Of a stretch of DNA of 19,784 bases, positions 1-9,580 are shown one piece after another. Where the stretch lies: positions 26,846-46,629 of the forward strand of contig JADHZB010002137.1 in the NCBI GenBank assembly GCA_015657535.1, written 5' to 3'. The position numbers were made by a program, and so were the translations under genes. This DNA comes from Nephromyces sp. MM_2019 (taxonomy: Eukaryota; Apicomplexa; Aconoidasida; Nephromycida). The stretch's first letter is position 1; the number at the start of each line of letters is the position of its first letter. Below the pieces are notes generated by a model, which was given only the letters and a program-made list of their open reading frames with translations, made no database searches and was not told where the DNA came from.

Positions 1-75
1 CCCCATCACACACCCACACCATCCCCCCAACACACACCATAATCCCCGCCTTTTTGGAAGCAAATCAATACTTAC

Positions 76-3000
76 TTAACATTCCACAGAGGCTGCTCTG
101 CAGTCTCAATTGAATGCACCAGCAGCTTTCTATCAGTTCCACAAGATACAATCCTGTGTGTGTTTAGCCAGTCAAAGTCACGCACCACATCCGTATGACC
201 TCGCAATCTGAGCGAGCAAATATGATCCATACACACAAACTTGGGTGCCACAGATACTTCCAATCTTTGAGTTACACACACCAAAATTCTCCAAGAAAAT
301 TTTTTTTTGCACAGAAACACACATACAAAGCCACACTTCTCCTACAATAAACAGGACATGCACAAGCAGCACCGTCACACACACTAACACACACACCACC
401 TGCACCCACCAACTGCATACACAAAGGCTACCTGTAAGTTGGAAGAGTTGAGTGCCTCAGATCCCACACCATAATGGACTCATCTAGCACCGAAGCGCAG
501 GTAGCCAACTGAGTAGGATATCCCGGTCGCCATCTGACAGCTTGGCAAGGGGTATCTAGAAATTAATACACACACACAGACATGTTCATGCATCAACACA
601 CAGAGTCGCACACACACCACACACAGAATCATACACACAACACACAAAGACACCCATACACCCACACACCCACATTCCCACATTCCCACACACATGCCCA
701 CACACATTCCCACACACATACTCCCATATTCAGAACCCCTCCCCCCACAGACCCGCACATCCACACACATTCCCACACACATATCCACACACATTCCCAC
801 ACACATTCCCATACACATATCCACACACATATCCACACACATTCCCACACACATTCCCACACACATTCCCACACACATGCCCACACACATTCCCACACAC
901 ATTCCCACACACATTCCCATACACATTCCCACACACATTCCCATACACATTCCCACACACATGCCCACACTTCCACCGTACACAAACCAATGAAACCTCT
1001 AGGGGTCCTCGTAAACCTCGACATTTCCTCACCTTCACTATCTTCTCATCCAAGCAGTGTACGTACACCCCCCCAACACTTTTTTCACCCACTTCAAACG
1101 CAAAATGCACACACACCCCACTCAATCAAAGCTTTTCTCCGGTTAAAGCTCCAACCCCCTCACACCATCACCTTTGACCTCCCAGCATAGCAAAGGAAAA
1201 TCCCCCTCAAAACCTTCAGAAGATGTACGTACACCCCCAAAAACTTACGGGTTTTTATCTTGTATACAGGCCTATCATCCTTTCTCAAGTCGCAGATATG
1301 CACACCTTCACGTGAGGCTGCGGCGAAGATGGTGTTATCATGACACGCCCATCTCGCACACGGCAGAGCACTTGGTGATATGAACATAGTAAAGCATTTC
1401 CCTCCTCCTTTCTCCCTGATGATATCATGAAAAAACGCACAATCGTGCAGTTTTTGATGTTTTATGAGAGCAAATATGAGGAGGAAAGTCTTACAACATC
1501 ACATGAAGATAGAGGAATCTCAAAGGGCTTTCTTAGGATGTCTACAACAAGATTTACATTTAGGAGTGCGTGTGGGGGGGGGTTGAGTAGGTGGTTGAAC
1601 GCGTGGGTAGAGGGGTTGGGTGCGTGGGTTGAGGGGGGGGTCGGCTGTGTGGGTAGAAGGTTGGATGTGTGGAGGGGGATGAATTTCTGTGTGGATTGGG
1701 GTGAATGTATGAGTGGATGGGAGTGGATTTGTGTGTGTGTGCGTGATTGTGTGGATGGGTGTGCATGTCGGACTATAAATAGGGGATTGTGTGTGTGCTC
1801 GGGAGACTGCACGATTGAAGAAATTGGTGCGGGTGTGGAAGGGTGATTATGTGTGCAGACGGGGACTTCTATCTGTAGAAGGAAGATTGCGTATTTGGAA
1901 GGTTGATTGTGTGTGCGTTTTTGGGTAATTTTGCGTGCGAAAGGATACCTTGCGTGCTTCCTACCGTAACTGCGTGTGCAACAAACTGTGAATTATCGAT
2001 GTGTGTGTGTGTGTGTGTGTGCGCCTGTTATTGTGTATGAAAGGGTTCTGTGTGTGCGAGAATGCATGCAGTTCCTACCTGAAATCGTAAAGCTTTACTA
2101 TCCCATCATCAAATGAAGCCAAGATTTCGTTAGCATCCCACCGTTGATCTTGGTTAGCAAACCTACTCTGAAGATCCCTGGAAAAGAAGCTAAACGCTAG
2201 TATATAGGCTTAAACGAATAACACACAGGCTTAAGGCAAGAACATGCAAGAAAGCGAAACACATAAGAAAAGATAAGCAAAACACACACATGAAAATACA
2301 AAATACTGAAATATTCTTGGAATACAAAAACCTAGTGATATGATTTTTCAAGCAGACACTAGCAAGCACCAACATGCACACACAAATATGTGCGCACACA
2401 CACAAAGGCACATCAATATACCGGCTAACACGCACACACACACACACACACAAAGGCACATCAATATACCGGCTAACACGCACACACACACACACACAAA
2501 GGCACACCAATACATCCACTAACACACACGCACAGCACCTGCAGCTAGAATTCGAGGTATGCTTTATCTCAAGTAATGGGGCTGCTTTCATTGCTTCATT
2601 GTGTATCACCCCGAAGGGATCGAATACCTTCACGACACCATCGACAAAACCGCAGCACACAAACTTGCTGCATCCTACCCACTCGAGGCAACTCCCTGAA
2701 CGGCATTCAATAAGCTTATCAAAATGTTCTTGCTACATCAGAGAAACCAAGCAAAAGCATCAAATGAAGAACAACAAACTTATGTTTCACACACACACAC
2801 ACACACACAATTCGCTCAAAATACCATGAGGAAGAAAAGAAACACCGAAAAAAACACACAAAGAAGAAAGACAAACATTGAGAAACCTTAAACGCACACA
2901 ATAAGAAGAAAACAGCAAAAAATCACATGAACACACAAACACACAATACACGCACACAATAAGAAGAAAACAGCAAAAAATCACATGAACACACAAACAC

Positions 3001-4734
3001 ACAATACACGCACAAAACAAGAAGAAAACAGCAAAAAATCACATGAACACACAAACACACAATACACGCACACACAAACACAAACACACCAACAGTCACA
3101 CACACAAAGCAACGCTCAAACACTCTCTTTCCTTCAAACTTTGTTGCTATTTTATAAGAAAAAAGCATCAAAACTTCCTCCTACACTGGAATACTTCAGG
3201 CTTACTAACACACACTGAAGATTCCACCTCCATGGGTATTCAAGCAATCGCACACACATAAAAGAGCAACATTACCAGCTCCTCAAGAACTTCAAAAAAG
3301 GCAATAAAATCAGTTTTTACAACACACTCACCAGAATTTTCCCGCTGTATAAGAATAATATAAACAACACACAGCACACACACGAGGATGAAGAGCATAG
3401 AATACCTGCTTTTTGGTGAAGACTTTTCAACAAGCCCTGATTCGTCCAATGGCCAGTTTTTTTGTTCCTTCCGCATAGCATCAGCGAGCAGTCTGCTGTG
3501 AGAGCTGCAAGAACCTGCGAAGATGGCAAATCCACCGCCAAAACCAGTGAAATTCTATGATATCACATGATTGCAAGCTGCTCAGAACTGATGCACACAC
3601 ACATTAGCAAACATACAAGCACTTACACACACACAAGAATATACACCTACACACACAGAAACATGTAAACGCACATGCACATACACCAAACCCACACACT
3701 CCCTCACCCCCCCCAGATTCCCACACACACACCACCCACCCTACCTGAGGTATACCCCGATTCCAAGCAAGATGATTGATACTATTATGACCGCTATATT
3801 TAGTAGATATTTTATACATTCCATCAACGTTAAGTATGTGCATCAGAGATCTCCCACCTACAGCGATGTTATTCAGCCAATCATCTTCAATATCAGAGTA
3901 CTGAGGAGGCTTATTGAGGCTCATCAAATCCTCATGGTATGTTTGCTGTGTGTTATCACGGAAGCTATTAGTTGAAGCTGTTCGATGAGAGGAAGCTGCC
4001 ACGAAAGAGGCCTGTTTATGGTGAAGGGGGAAAAACAGTAGTTTAAGCAGCTTCAGCAGCTGATTCAGAGAGGCTTTTTGGTAGCAAGAATGCAACAAAA
4101 TAATCCCACACACACATGGACCGACTCCCAAACACACATGGAAAGAATCCCACACACACATGGAAAGACTCCCACACACCCAAATATAGAGAATCGCAAA
4201 CACCAACATATATACATACACGTTAGCCACAACAAATTCCCTCCTACAACCCTATTTGCATGAAAACAGCGCAAAGACTCGCGACAGTCATCTACGCTGT
4301 ACGTACACCCAATATCTGGAGCTCTCTGGATTAGTAAATCAATCAAAAAGATGCCTTTACAGAGGAAATATCATTCGCACACACAGTACTGACTAGTTAC
4401 CACCACAGTAATCGAGATGAAACTGAGAAGATATGTGATCACCACAACAGCATTCGCTGCAATGCAATGATACCCCCCATCATATCCGAACAAAAGACCT
4501 GCAAGGGGGGGGTACGCGTGCACGCCTTTATTAGATGAGAAGATACTCTATAACAGTGTGTGTGTGTGTGCACGCCTGGAGTGCGTAAGAGTATGCTCAT
4601 TTAGAGTGGGTGTGTGCACTTTGCTTCCTTCCTCCAACTAACCATCTTTTTGGGTGGTCCGCTGTTCAAGGTGGAGAGGGGAGCCTTTCCGTGTTGGAAA
4701 TTCAGCTGCCTCGTCGTATTTGTAACTGAAGATG
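76..4734 (-). CDS. WDR24: WD40 repeat protein, WDR24/Sea2-like (GATOR2/SEA complex), ten exons, 3' end off-window
   Basis: Exons in order of transcription are 4734-4643, 4325-4251, 4011-3745, 3514-3406, 3146-3106, 2732-2539, 2177-2079, 1370-1249, 540-432 and 207-76. Every join keeps the reading frame. WD40 blades can be read: VGGRSLMHILNVDG with INHLAWN (exon 4011-3745), CLEWVGCSKFVCCGFVDG then VVKVFDP (2732-2539), EILASFDDGIVKLYDF (2177-2079), ARWACHDNTIFAAASREG (1370-1249), VRWRPGYPTQLATCAS then SIMVWDLR (540-432), and LRGHTDVVRDFDWL (207-76). The VRWRP..LATC...VWD.R blade is close to human WDR24 (VKWRP, LATCS, VWDVRR). WDR59, a sister protein, is the main alternative. In animals and yeast, GATOR2/SEA acts at the lysosome or vacuole upstream of TORC1. 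The family's C-terminal zinc/RING part would lie beyond position 1. Donors at 4643 (gttagt), 4251 (gttgta) and 3106 (gtgtgt) and the acceptor at 4325 are the weakest joins. Confidence 0.72.
208..431 (-). other. Intron between the last two visible WD40 exons
   Basis: 224-nt intron with a GTAGCC donor and a CTCGCTCAG acceptor. It is CA-rich on the plus strand and no other feature was seen. Confidence 0.7.
541..1248 (-). repeat. Intron filled by a 12-bp satellite (CACACACATTCC)
   Basis: This is a 708-nt intron of the WD40 gene. From about 670 to 970 the plus strand is a tandem array of a 12-base unit, CACACACATTCC, with variants CATGCC and CATATC. Because 12 is a multiple of three, the array gives long open frames on both strands (His-Thr, Pro-Thr-His-Ile, Cys-Val-Gly-Met and similar) that are not genes. 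The 3' part (1000-1248) is C-rich and holds two GTACGTACACCC-type motifs. Confidence 0.85.
1371..2078 (-). repeat. Intron whose microsatellite strand is reversed (GT-rich on plus)
   Basis: This is a 708-nt intron of the WD40 gene. From about 1565 to 2060 the plus strand is rich in G and T, including a pure GT run at about 2001-2021. All other introns from 540 to 4250 are CA-rich on the plus strand. Frames read on either strand in this region are compositional and show no domain. The GT-rich stretch carries many spaced TGTGTGGATGGG-like phrases that do not form a strict tandem array. Confidence 0.6.
2404..2540. repeat. Tandem 46-48 bp units with CA tails in an intron
   Basis: Units start at 2404, 2452 and 2498, each beginning AAAGGCACA(T/C)CAATA. 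The first two continue TACCGGCTAACACG and a pure CA run. The third is degenerate and runs into the exon boundary at 2539. The repeat lies in the WD40-gene intron 2178-2538. The short frames that repeat the same Thr/His pattern here are shadows of the repeat. The rest of the intron is AT-rich with no coding sign. Confidence 0.85.
2892..3065. repeat. Three tandem copies of a 58-bp unit in an intron
   Basis: Copies start at 2892, 2950 and 3008 with exact 58-base spacing. Each begins ACGCACA, contains AGAAGAAAACAGCAAAAAAT and ends in CACACAATAC. The first two are almost identical and the third has a small change (AAACAAG for CAATAAG). They occupy nearly half of the WD40-gene intron 2733-3105. Such near-identity suggests recent expansion. 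Confidence 0.88.
4115..4180. repeat. Three tandem copies of a 22-bp unit
   Basis: Units start at 4115, 4137 and 4159, each beginning CATGGA and ending in CACA or CACC (for example CATGGAAAGAATCCCACACA..). They lie inside the WD40-gene intron 4012-4250. Copies differ at a few bases. Confidence 0.8.
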
Positions 4735-4970
4735 CTAAGAAGTGATGGGAAGTCTGCGAAGCATTCAAAGTATGAGCAACACACACCCCAGCCCAGAACC
4801 CACTAGCTCTTCAAGCAAAATAACACAATCCCCTCACCTCCCGAACACAACCCTCCTCCTTTGCTCGAATCAACCCCCTGAAACCACCCCATCACCCCCC
4901 AAATCCACCCCCCACCTCTCCAAAAAATCACCCGAACACCCCCCAAAACCCCCCCCTCACCCCACCTTAC
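4735..4970 (-). other. Intron with an extremely G-rich sense strand
   Basis: This intron lies between a GTAAGG donor and a TTCTTAG acceptor. From about 4860 to 4970 the plus strand is a chain of C-runs of three to eight bases. The transcribed RNA would thus carry many closely spaced G-runs starting a few bases after the 5' splice site. That base pattern can form G-quadruplexes (inference). Open frames here on the plus strand are a consequence of the C-rich composition. Confidence 0.6.
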
Positions 4971-6600
4971 CATCGCTAAAGGCGTAGGACAACGCTGGAT
5001 CAAACGGGTAAGTATTCAAACTACTGCCAACTGCAACGTTGTTGCCTCCTGATGTATCAGCTTCTGGCAGGATCGAAGCAGCGGGAAACACAGCATTTTT
5101 CCCCCCCTCAAGAAAAGGAGCTCCTGCAACGCCATTCAGTGTGTGTGTGCGCATCGAACCACCATTTGAGGAGAGAGAAAGAGGCCCATAGTTAAACCCC
5201 ATATATGAAGAATCTCCAACTTGAATCATAGACTGATGAGTGCGATGCTCAATAGTGGAGATAGAAGAAGCAGCCATAGAAGAGCGGGTGAAATTGAACC
5301 ACTCTTTTCCTTCTATATAGGAGAAACTGTCATGGTTGTGTGCGAAGAGGCTCCGATAAGCCTCATTGGAGGCCGGTAAACGAGCAGAGTTGCCTGTATG
5401 TACACCCGAGACTGGATAATGCCCCCCTGAGTGATTCCTTCCGTGTGTGTTACCACCCTCTTCATTCACATCAATCTCTGGGAAGTAGTTACCAATCGCT
5501 CCTCCAGTAGCAGCGCATGCAGACTGCTGCCTGGTGCTCCAATGCTGCTGAGATTTGCTATGATAAGGAGGAGAAATCCCAGCGTTTAGCGTCCGAGCTG
5601 CCTCTGCATCACCCGAATCGTAAAGCAACGACGCTGCCAAATCACCCCCTTGAAAAGCAGCTCTTGAAGACGAACCGGCGGGTATAGATACACTATGTGC
5701 TGTGGTGGCGCCTTCGCTCCAGCCATGAGCATCAAGTATGGGGGCAGAAGAGCCTAATTCATAGGTATAACCAGGAAAGGGAGCTGAAGACATTCCTTCA
5801 TACCCATAGCTGCGAAGCACAGAATCTGACGATTTACTCATAAGGGATGAGGCGGTGGGGGCTGTCGTGGATGAGAGGTAGATGCTTTGACTACCAGACA
5901 CGCTGCTGAGCGGCATATCGTGAAGATGGCTTGTGTGTGTGTAGTTCTTGCGAAATTGGCTAGCTTGAAGGTTTGTGTAGCTACCTCGATTAGCCAATGA
6001 AGAAGGCATTTCCCCTGTATTTCCCACTAAACTCTTCCCTAGCCCATCACCTTCAGTATGAGGAAGGTGTGCGGAGTTATCAACAACTGAAAAATCAGCC
6101 AAATGAGGAGTTGGTAATAGCATCCCACTGTTTCCAGTTGATAAATCAGGTGAGCCTGCAGAAGCAGCTACAGCAATTGAATGTTCAGGTGATAGCGGTG
6201 CGTGCGTATGCGCGAGAGAGTACGAAGCTGTGTGTTCGGCGTGCTGCTCAAGCCCAGAGAGATTTCGTGGAGGCTCTGATCGTCCGCTAGGAGTAGTGCT
6301 ACAGGTAGAGACTCCACGGCTCCCTCTAGCCTCGGAAGAGAGTATGTTTTGCATGGAGAATGAGCACGAGGAAGAAGTAGAGGATGGGTGTGAGGAGAGG
6401 CGTAAGTGCGAGGATGGTGATATGGGAGGAGTCGAGAACCCCTGCTCGGCATGTGTGTGCTCAAACTCCCCTTGGAAAGCAACCTGTTTATCAGAATGAA
6501 GTGAGGAGCTAAGCATAGCGTCTTTCTTCGATGCTTTCTTAAAGCCTATAGACGTAGCCGAATGAGTAGACGTTGTACCTGGCTTCCTGAAAAACCACAT
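4971..6600 (-). CDS. Long Ser/Gly/Thr-rich exon, probable N-terminal extension of the WD40 gene
   Basis: This is an uninterrupted reading frame of 543 codons from the ATG at 6600 to a clean GTAAGG donor after 4971. The exon ends with one extra base. The next exon (4734-4643) starts with two bases that complete an Ala codon, so the frame runs into the WD40 gene. The protein is low in complexity: Ser, Gly, Ala, Thr and His are abundant, Lys is rare, and there is no recognisable domain, signal peptide or membrane segment. It starts MWFFRKPGTT and contains short pieces such as FPGYTYELGSSAP and SSYMGFNYGPLSLSS. An acceptor-like TTTCCTAG ends one base before the ATG. The segment may therefore be an internal exon, or the first coding exon after a 5' UTR intron. 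Ordered homologues of WDR24 lack such a region. Long disordered insertions are common in apicomplexan proteins (established), which fits but does not prove the reading. Confidence is high that it is coding and lower that it belongs to the WD40 gene. Confidence 0.68.
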
Positions 6601-6601
6601 C

Positions 6602-7074
6602 CTAGGAAACCTTGATGATGTTGAAAGCTCTGTGTACAAAGCGGGAGAAGGGAGAGTTTATCATCTTCTTCGTGTTCTGACAGGAATGCGCTAGCGTGTG
6701 TGTGAGTGCGGGTGTGTGGACTTGTGTTGGCGCGGGTGTGTGGACTTGTGTTGGTTTATATGTGCTGCTTCGTGTGTTGGGTGAGTGGACTTGTGTTGGT
6801 TTGTGTGCGCTGCTTCGTATGTGAGTGCATGAACGTATGTTAGTGTGAGTTGGTGATTGCTGCTGTGCAAAGATAAAAATATACGGAATAGGCAGCCATT
6901 CTCTCATACACATATAAACATAGCCACCAATCAATGGTACACAGGTTATAGAAGGCAGCACAGGCACATGACCCTAATACGAAGCCAAAAAGGAGATGCA
7001 CACACACATACACAGATTATCATCATCGCAAATCATACGTGCGGTGCAGCTTCTAATCATTCCAACTATACTAC
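6602..7074 (-). repeat. Probable intron with GT-rich imperfect repeats
   Basis: This stretch lies between the two long exons. On the plus strand, 6690-6850 is GT-rich and contains the phrase GTGGACTTGTGTTGG three times (near 6716, 6740 and 6785), the last two followed by related TTTATATGTGCTGCTTCGT / TTTGTGTGCGCTGCTTCGT sequence. No plausible coding segment was seen. It would be an intron if the two long exons belong to one gene, or intergenic if they do not. Confidence 0.5.
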
Positions 7075-8477
7075 CCTCCAGTAACACCACCACCGGCCCT
7101 CCAGTAACACGAGCAGCCTCCACCCAAACAACAGAAACTTCCCCCAAAACCTTCACCATACCCCCCTCCTAATAGCACCAAACTCTCTCCCCAACACCCC
7201 CCATCATCCCCCTCCCACTGACCCGGAGCCCCAGCTTCTTTCTCAATAAAAGACCTTGACACCCTCTCCTTCATAGCCGGCAGGCTCCTACTCGCGTCGT
7301 CCTTTCGGCTGCTTCGATAACCCCCGCCACCCCCCACATCTTCAGGGCTGCCATCAGCCCTCTGAGCTCCACTATGTTCCGATCTTCGGACTAAAACGCT
7401 ACTCGAGAGTGAAGCCAGGCTGTGTGCTGCCACTGAGCCAGCAGCATGAGGTATAAGGTTGAGAGTCTCATCACCACCCCCCAACTCATCGAGCTGCTGT
7501 GGAGGCTTATGCTGGAGATCTCCGCTAGGGTTGTAAAACGACAATGAAGATGAGAAGCTACCAACAGCAACAGAAGACTCATACAAAGGCTCAGAACTAG
7601 CTAGACGAGGCGAAGACCAGAAATTCCTCGCCTCAACCTCCCCCCCAGCAGGAGGGCTCGCATATACAGAGCTTCCTTCAGCATTTCGAGGGGAAACTAA
7701 TAGATCTTCCGGCACACACATATCATTCGATCCAGAAGGAATGACATCTGGAGCTAAGCTGTGATTATATCCAAGAAAACTGTAATTTGGAGAAGAAGAG
7801 GAAGAAGCTGCCTCATCGAGAGGCAAAACCTGCAAACCATCAGCTCCATAAGATCCTTTCCCTTTGCTTCCTGCCAGCCACCCAAAGAAGAGGGGTGTTA
7901 CATCGAACGAAGCCTCACCCAGGGCCACTCCCCCGTACTTCTCAGAGGGTAGAAACTTAGCATCGTTGCTTAGCTCTTCATTGAAAACACCTTCTGAAGC
8001 ATGAGCATCATTACACTGCGGTGGGTGAGAGTGTGGTAAAAAAAGGCCCGCACCCCCCTCAAGATTGAGATTTCCCTCCTTCTGATGAGGAAATTCTCTC
8101 TTCTCTATACCAACTCCTGTCTGGGTGGGAAACCCATGACCACCACCCCTCTCAGATTTGCTGCCCACCCTCCTCTTACTCCCCCTTTTCGGGTAGAAGT
8201 TTGAAATATTCTGCTTCTCAACGAGTGAACCTTGAAGATGAGGCTTTTCGCCTTCGTTTGAACTCTCTCTGGAAGAGTAAAGATTGTAGTCGACGTTTGA
8301 GGGTACATTGAAGACTGGAAAAGGCTCAAAGGGTGAGTTCGACACGTTGAGGTGAACCCTTGAAACTGCCAGGCATTGAGCTCTGCTTCTCAGTACATAC
8401 GGAGCGACTGTATTGCTGGCTTGGGTGGGAGGAGGAGGCTCTTCAGCAGCAGGCGAAAAAGCAGTTGAAGAGCTCAT
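7075..8477 (-). CDS. Second long low-complexity exon; first exon of the WD40 gene or a separate gene
   Basis: The open frame runs from the ATG at 8477 to a stop at 7071-7073, about 468 codons. It starts MSSSTAFSPAAEEPPPP and is rich in Ser, Gly, Pro and Glu, with pieces such as YVLRSRAQCLAVSRVHLNVS and NYSFLGYNHSLAPD. There is no known domain. The last 80 or so residues become a Gly/Cys/Trp string, which is probably read-through into intron. Two possible donors, at 7074 (gtagta) and 7161 (gtatgg), both leave two extra bases. Those bases fit the acceptor at 6602 exactly, which leaves one base before the downstream ATG. The segment can therefore be spliced in frame onto the 4971-6600 exon. The alternative is a stand-alone intronless gene ending at 7071. 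As in the next exon, an AG (TTCCCTAG) ends one base before the ATG, so a 5' UTR intron is likely. Confidence 0.55.
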
Positions 8478-9330
8478 CCTAGGGAATTTAGATTAGTTAG
8501 GGGGGGGTTGAAGCGACTGACGTGTGTGTTGAGCAGGTCCCTGGTTTGATTCGTGCTGGGAGAGATGTGTGTATGATGTGGGAGTGTGTTCGTGCGTCTG
8601 TGGGTGCGTCTGTGGGTATGCATGGGCGTGTATGCTTGCGTGTGTGGATGCGTAGGTGGATAGGCGCGCAGTTGTGTAGGTATGTAGGTCTATAGGTGTG
8701 TATATGCGTAGGCCTGCGGCTGCATAGGGGTGTCTATAGGTATGTGCATGCAGCGGTTATGAGGCACATACGATGGAATGCCTGTGTGCTGTTATGGAAT
8801 TCCTGTGTGCTACGGTGGGGGTGGTGGGTTCACATCACGATGCAGCTTACATTAGCAGGTTTTGGTGAGCTCTGCAACGCTCAATGAAGTTGAAGACTAG
8901 GAAACATCAGAGAGCCGTATCGACAGTGCTCTTATGTGTGTGTTGCGGTGGCTTTCTCTCAAGATTTCATATACTCGCGAGATTTTGACCAACTCTAGAT
9001 TGCTTAATGAAGTTGAAGACCTGTAGACTATATCAGAGAGAGCCTTATCTAGCGCAGATACTCAGCAGATAAGACGAAGCATTTCCAGAAAATTTGCAGC
9101 GCAAACAGAAGACGATGAATCGCTAGTTAGAAGGCATCAGAGCAGCCCATTCAGGGGGTTTAGTTAGGAATAAAAAACCCTCTAAAAGTGCAAGGAAAGT
9201 GCTCTTTAAGCTCACAAATAACACGCATAAAAGGCCACAAGGATGGCAGCATCTGCGTGTAAGATATAAACGTTGAAAATGGGCCTATAAAGAGCATAAA
9301 ATCGTGTCTAGAAGTTAAAAATAAAACAGT
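8478..9330. repeat. GT-rich upstream region and a diverged dispersed repeat
   Basis: Positions 8520-8830 upstream of the ATG at 8477 are GT/GTA-rich with many short TAGGTATGTAGG-like words. At 8882-8920 and 9006-9045 there are two diverged copies of a sequence beginning AATGAAGTTGAAGAC and continuing to ATCAGAGAGAGCC-like ends, about 124 bases apart. The region would contain the promoter of the left-hand gene. No TATA-like or initiator element can be assigned with confidence and no coding segment is convincing. Confidence 0.5.
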
Positions 9331-9364
9331 GATGTTGTGCAAGCGATGAGAGTGAAGACTATCA

Positions 9365-9580
9365 CTCCATCAGATATGCATCAGGTATGCACCACACATA
9401 TACGACAGACGCATACACCATGTATACACCAGGAATCCACCAGATTTGCACAATGCACCTTTATATCTGATATGCACTACACACCACACACCTTTGCACC
9501 GGAAATGCACCAAACACCACACACATACGCACCACACACCACACACATACGCACCAAACACATTTGCACTACACACTGCA
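9365..9580. repeat. CA-rich imperfect repeat (CACCACACACATACG-like)
   Basis: The plus strand repeats words such as CACCACACACATACGCAC and ATGCACCA at irregular spacing. The plus-strand frame of 82 residues and its minus-strand counterpart are Thr/His and Cys/Val/Trp periodic and reflect this composition. From 9585 to 9950 the sequence is AT-rich and shows nothing recognisable. Confidence 0.6.

Noticed and set aside
670..970. Regular repeat array as a possible CRISPR
   Set aside because: The units are contiguous 12-mers with no unique spacers, and the host is a eukaryote.
480..1190. Long open frames on both strands rich in Thr-His or Cys-Val-Gly-Met
   Set aside because: They are translations of a 12-bp tandem array, whose length is a multiple of three and lacks stops in several frames. 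They lie inside an intron defined by the flanking WD40 exons.
1427..1846. 139-codon plus-strand frame rich in Trp, Gly, Cys and Val
   Set aside because: It follows the GT-rich composition, overlaps an antisense His/Pro frame of the same kind, and sits in an intron of the WD40 gene.
2190..2538. Cys/Val/Leu-rich minus-strand continuation of the 2539-2732 exon
   Set aside because: This part is read-through past the donor at 2538. Only the part above 2539 is coding, and the following exon at 2177 completes the split Arg codon.
4742..4987. Pro/Ser/Thr-rich plus-strand frame of 81 codons
   Set aside because: It is antisense to the C-rich intron and the end of a well-supported minus-strand exon. 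The Pro content follows from C-runs.
6230..6499. Plus-strand frame with Glu-rich sequence
   Set aside because: It is antisense to the 543-codon minus-strand exon, which has a matching splice phase. This is a shadow frame.
8536..8560. CTGGTTTGATTCGTGC as a possible tRNA T-arm/B box
   Set aside because: No matching acceptor, D or anticodon stems could be built around it.
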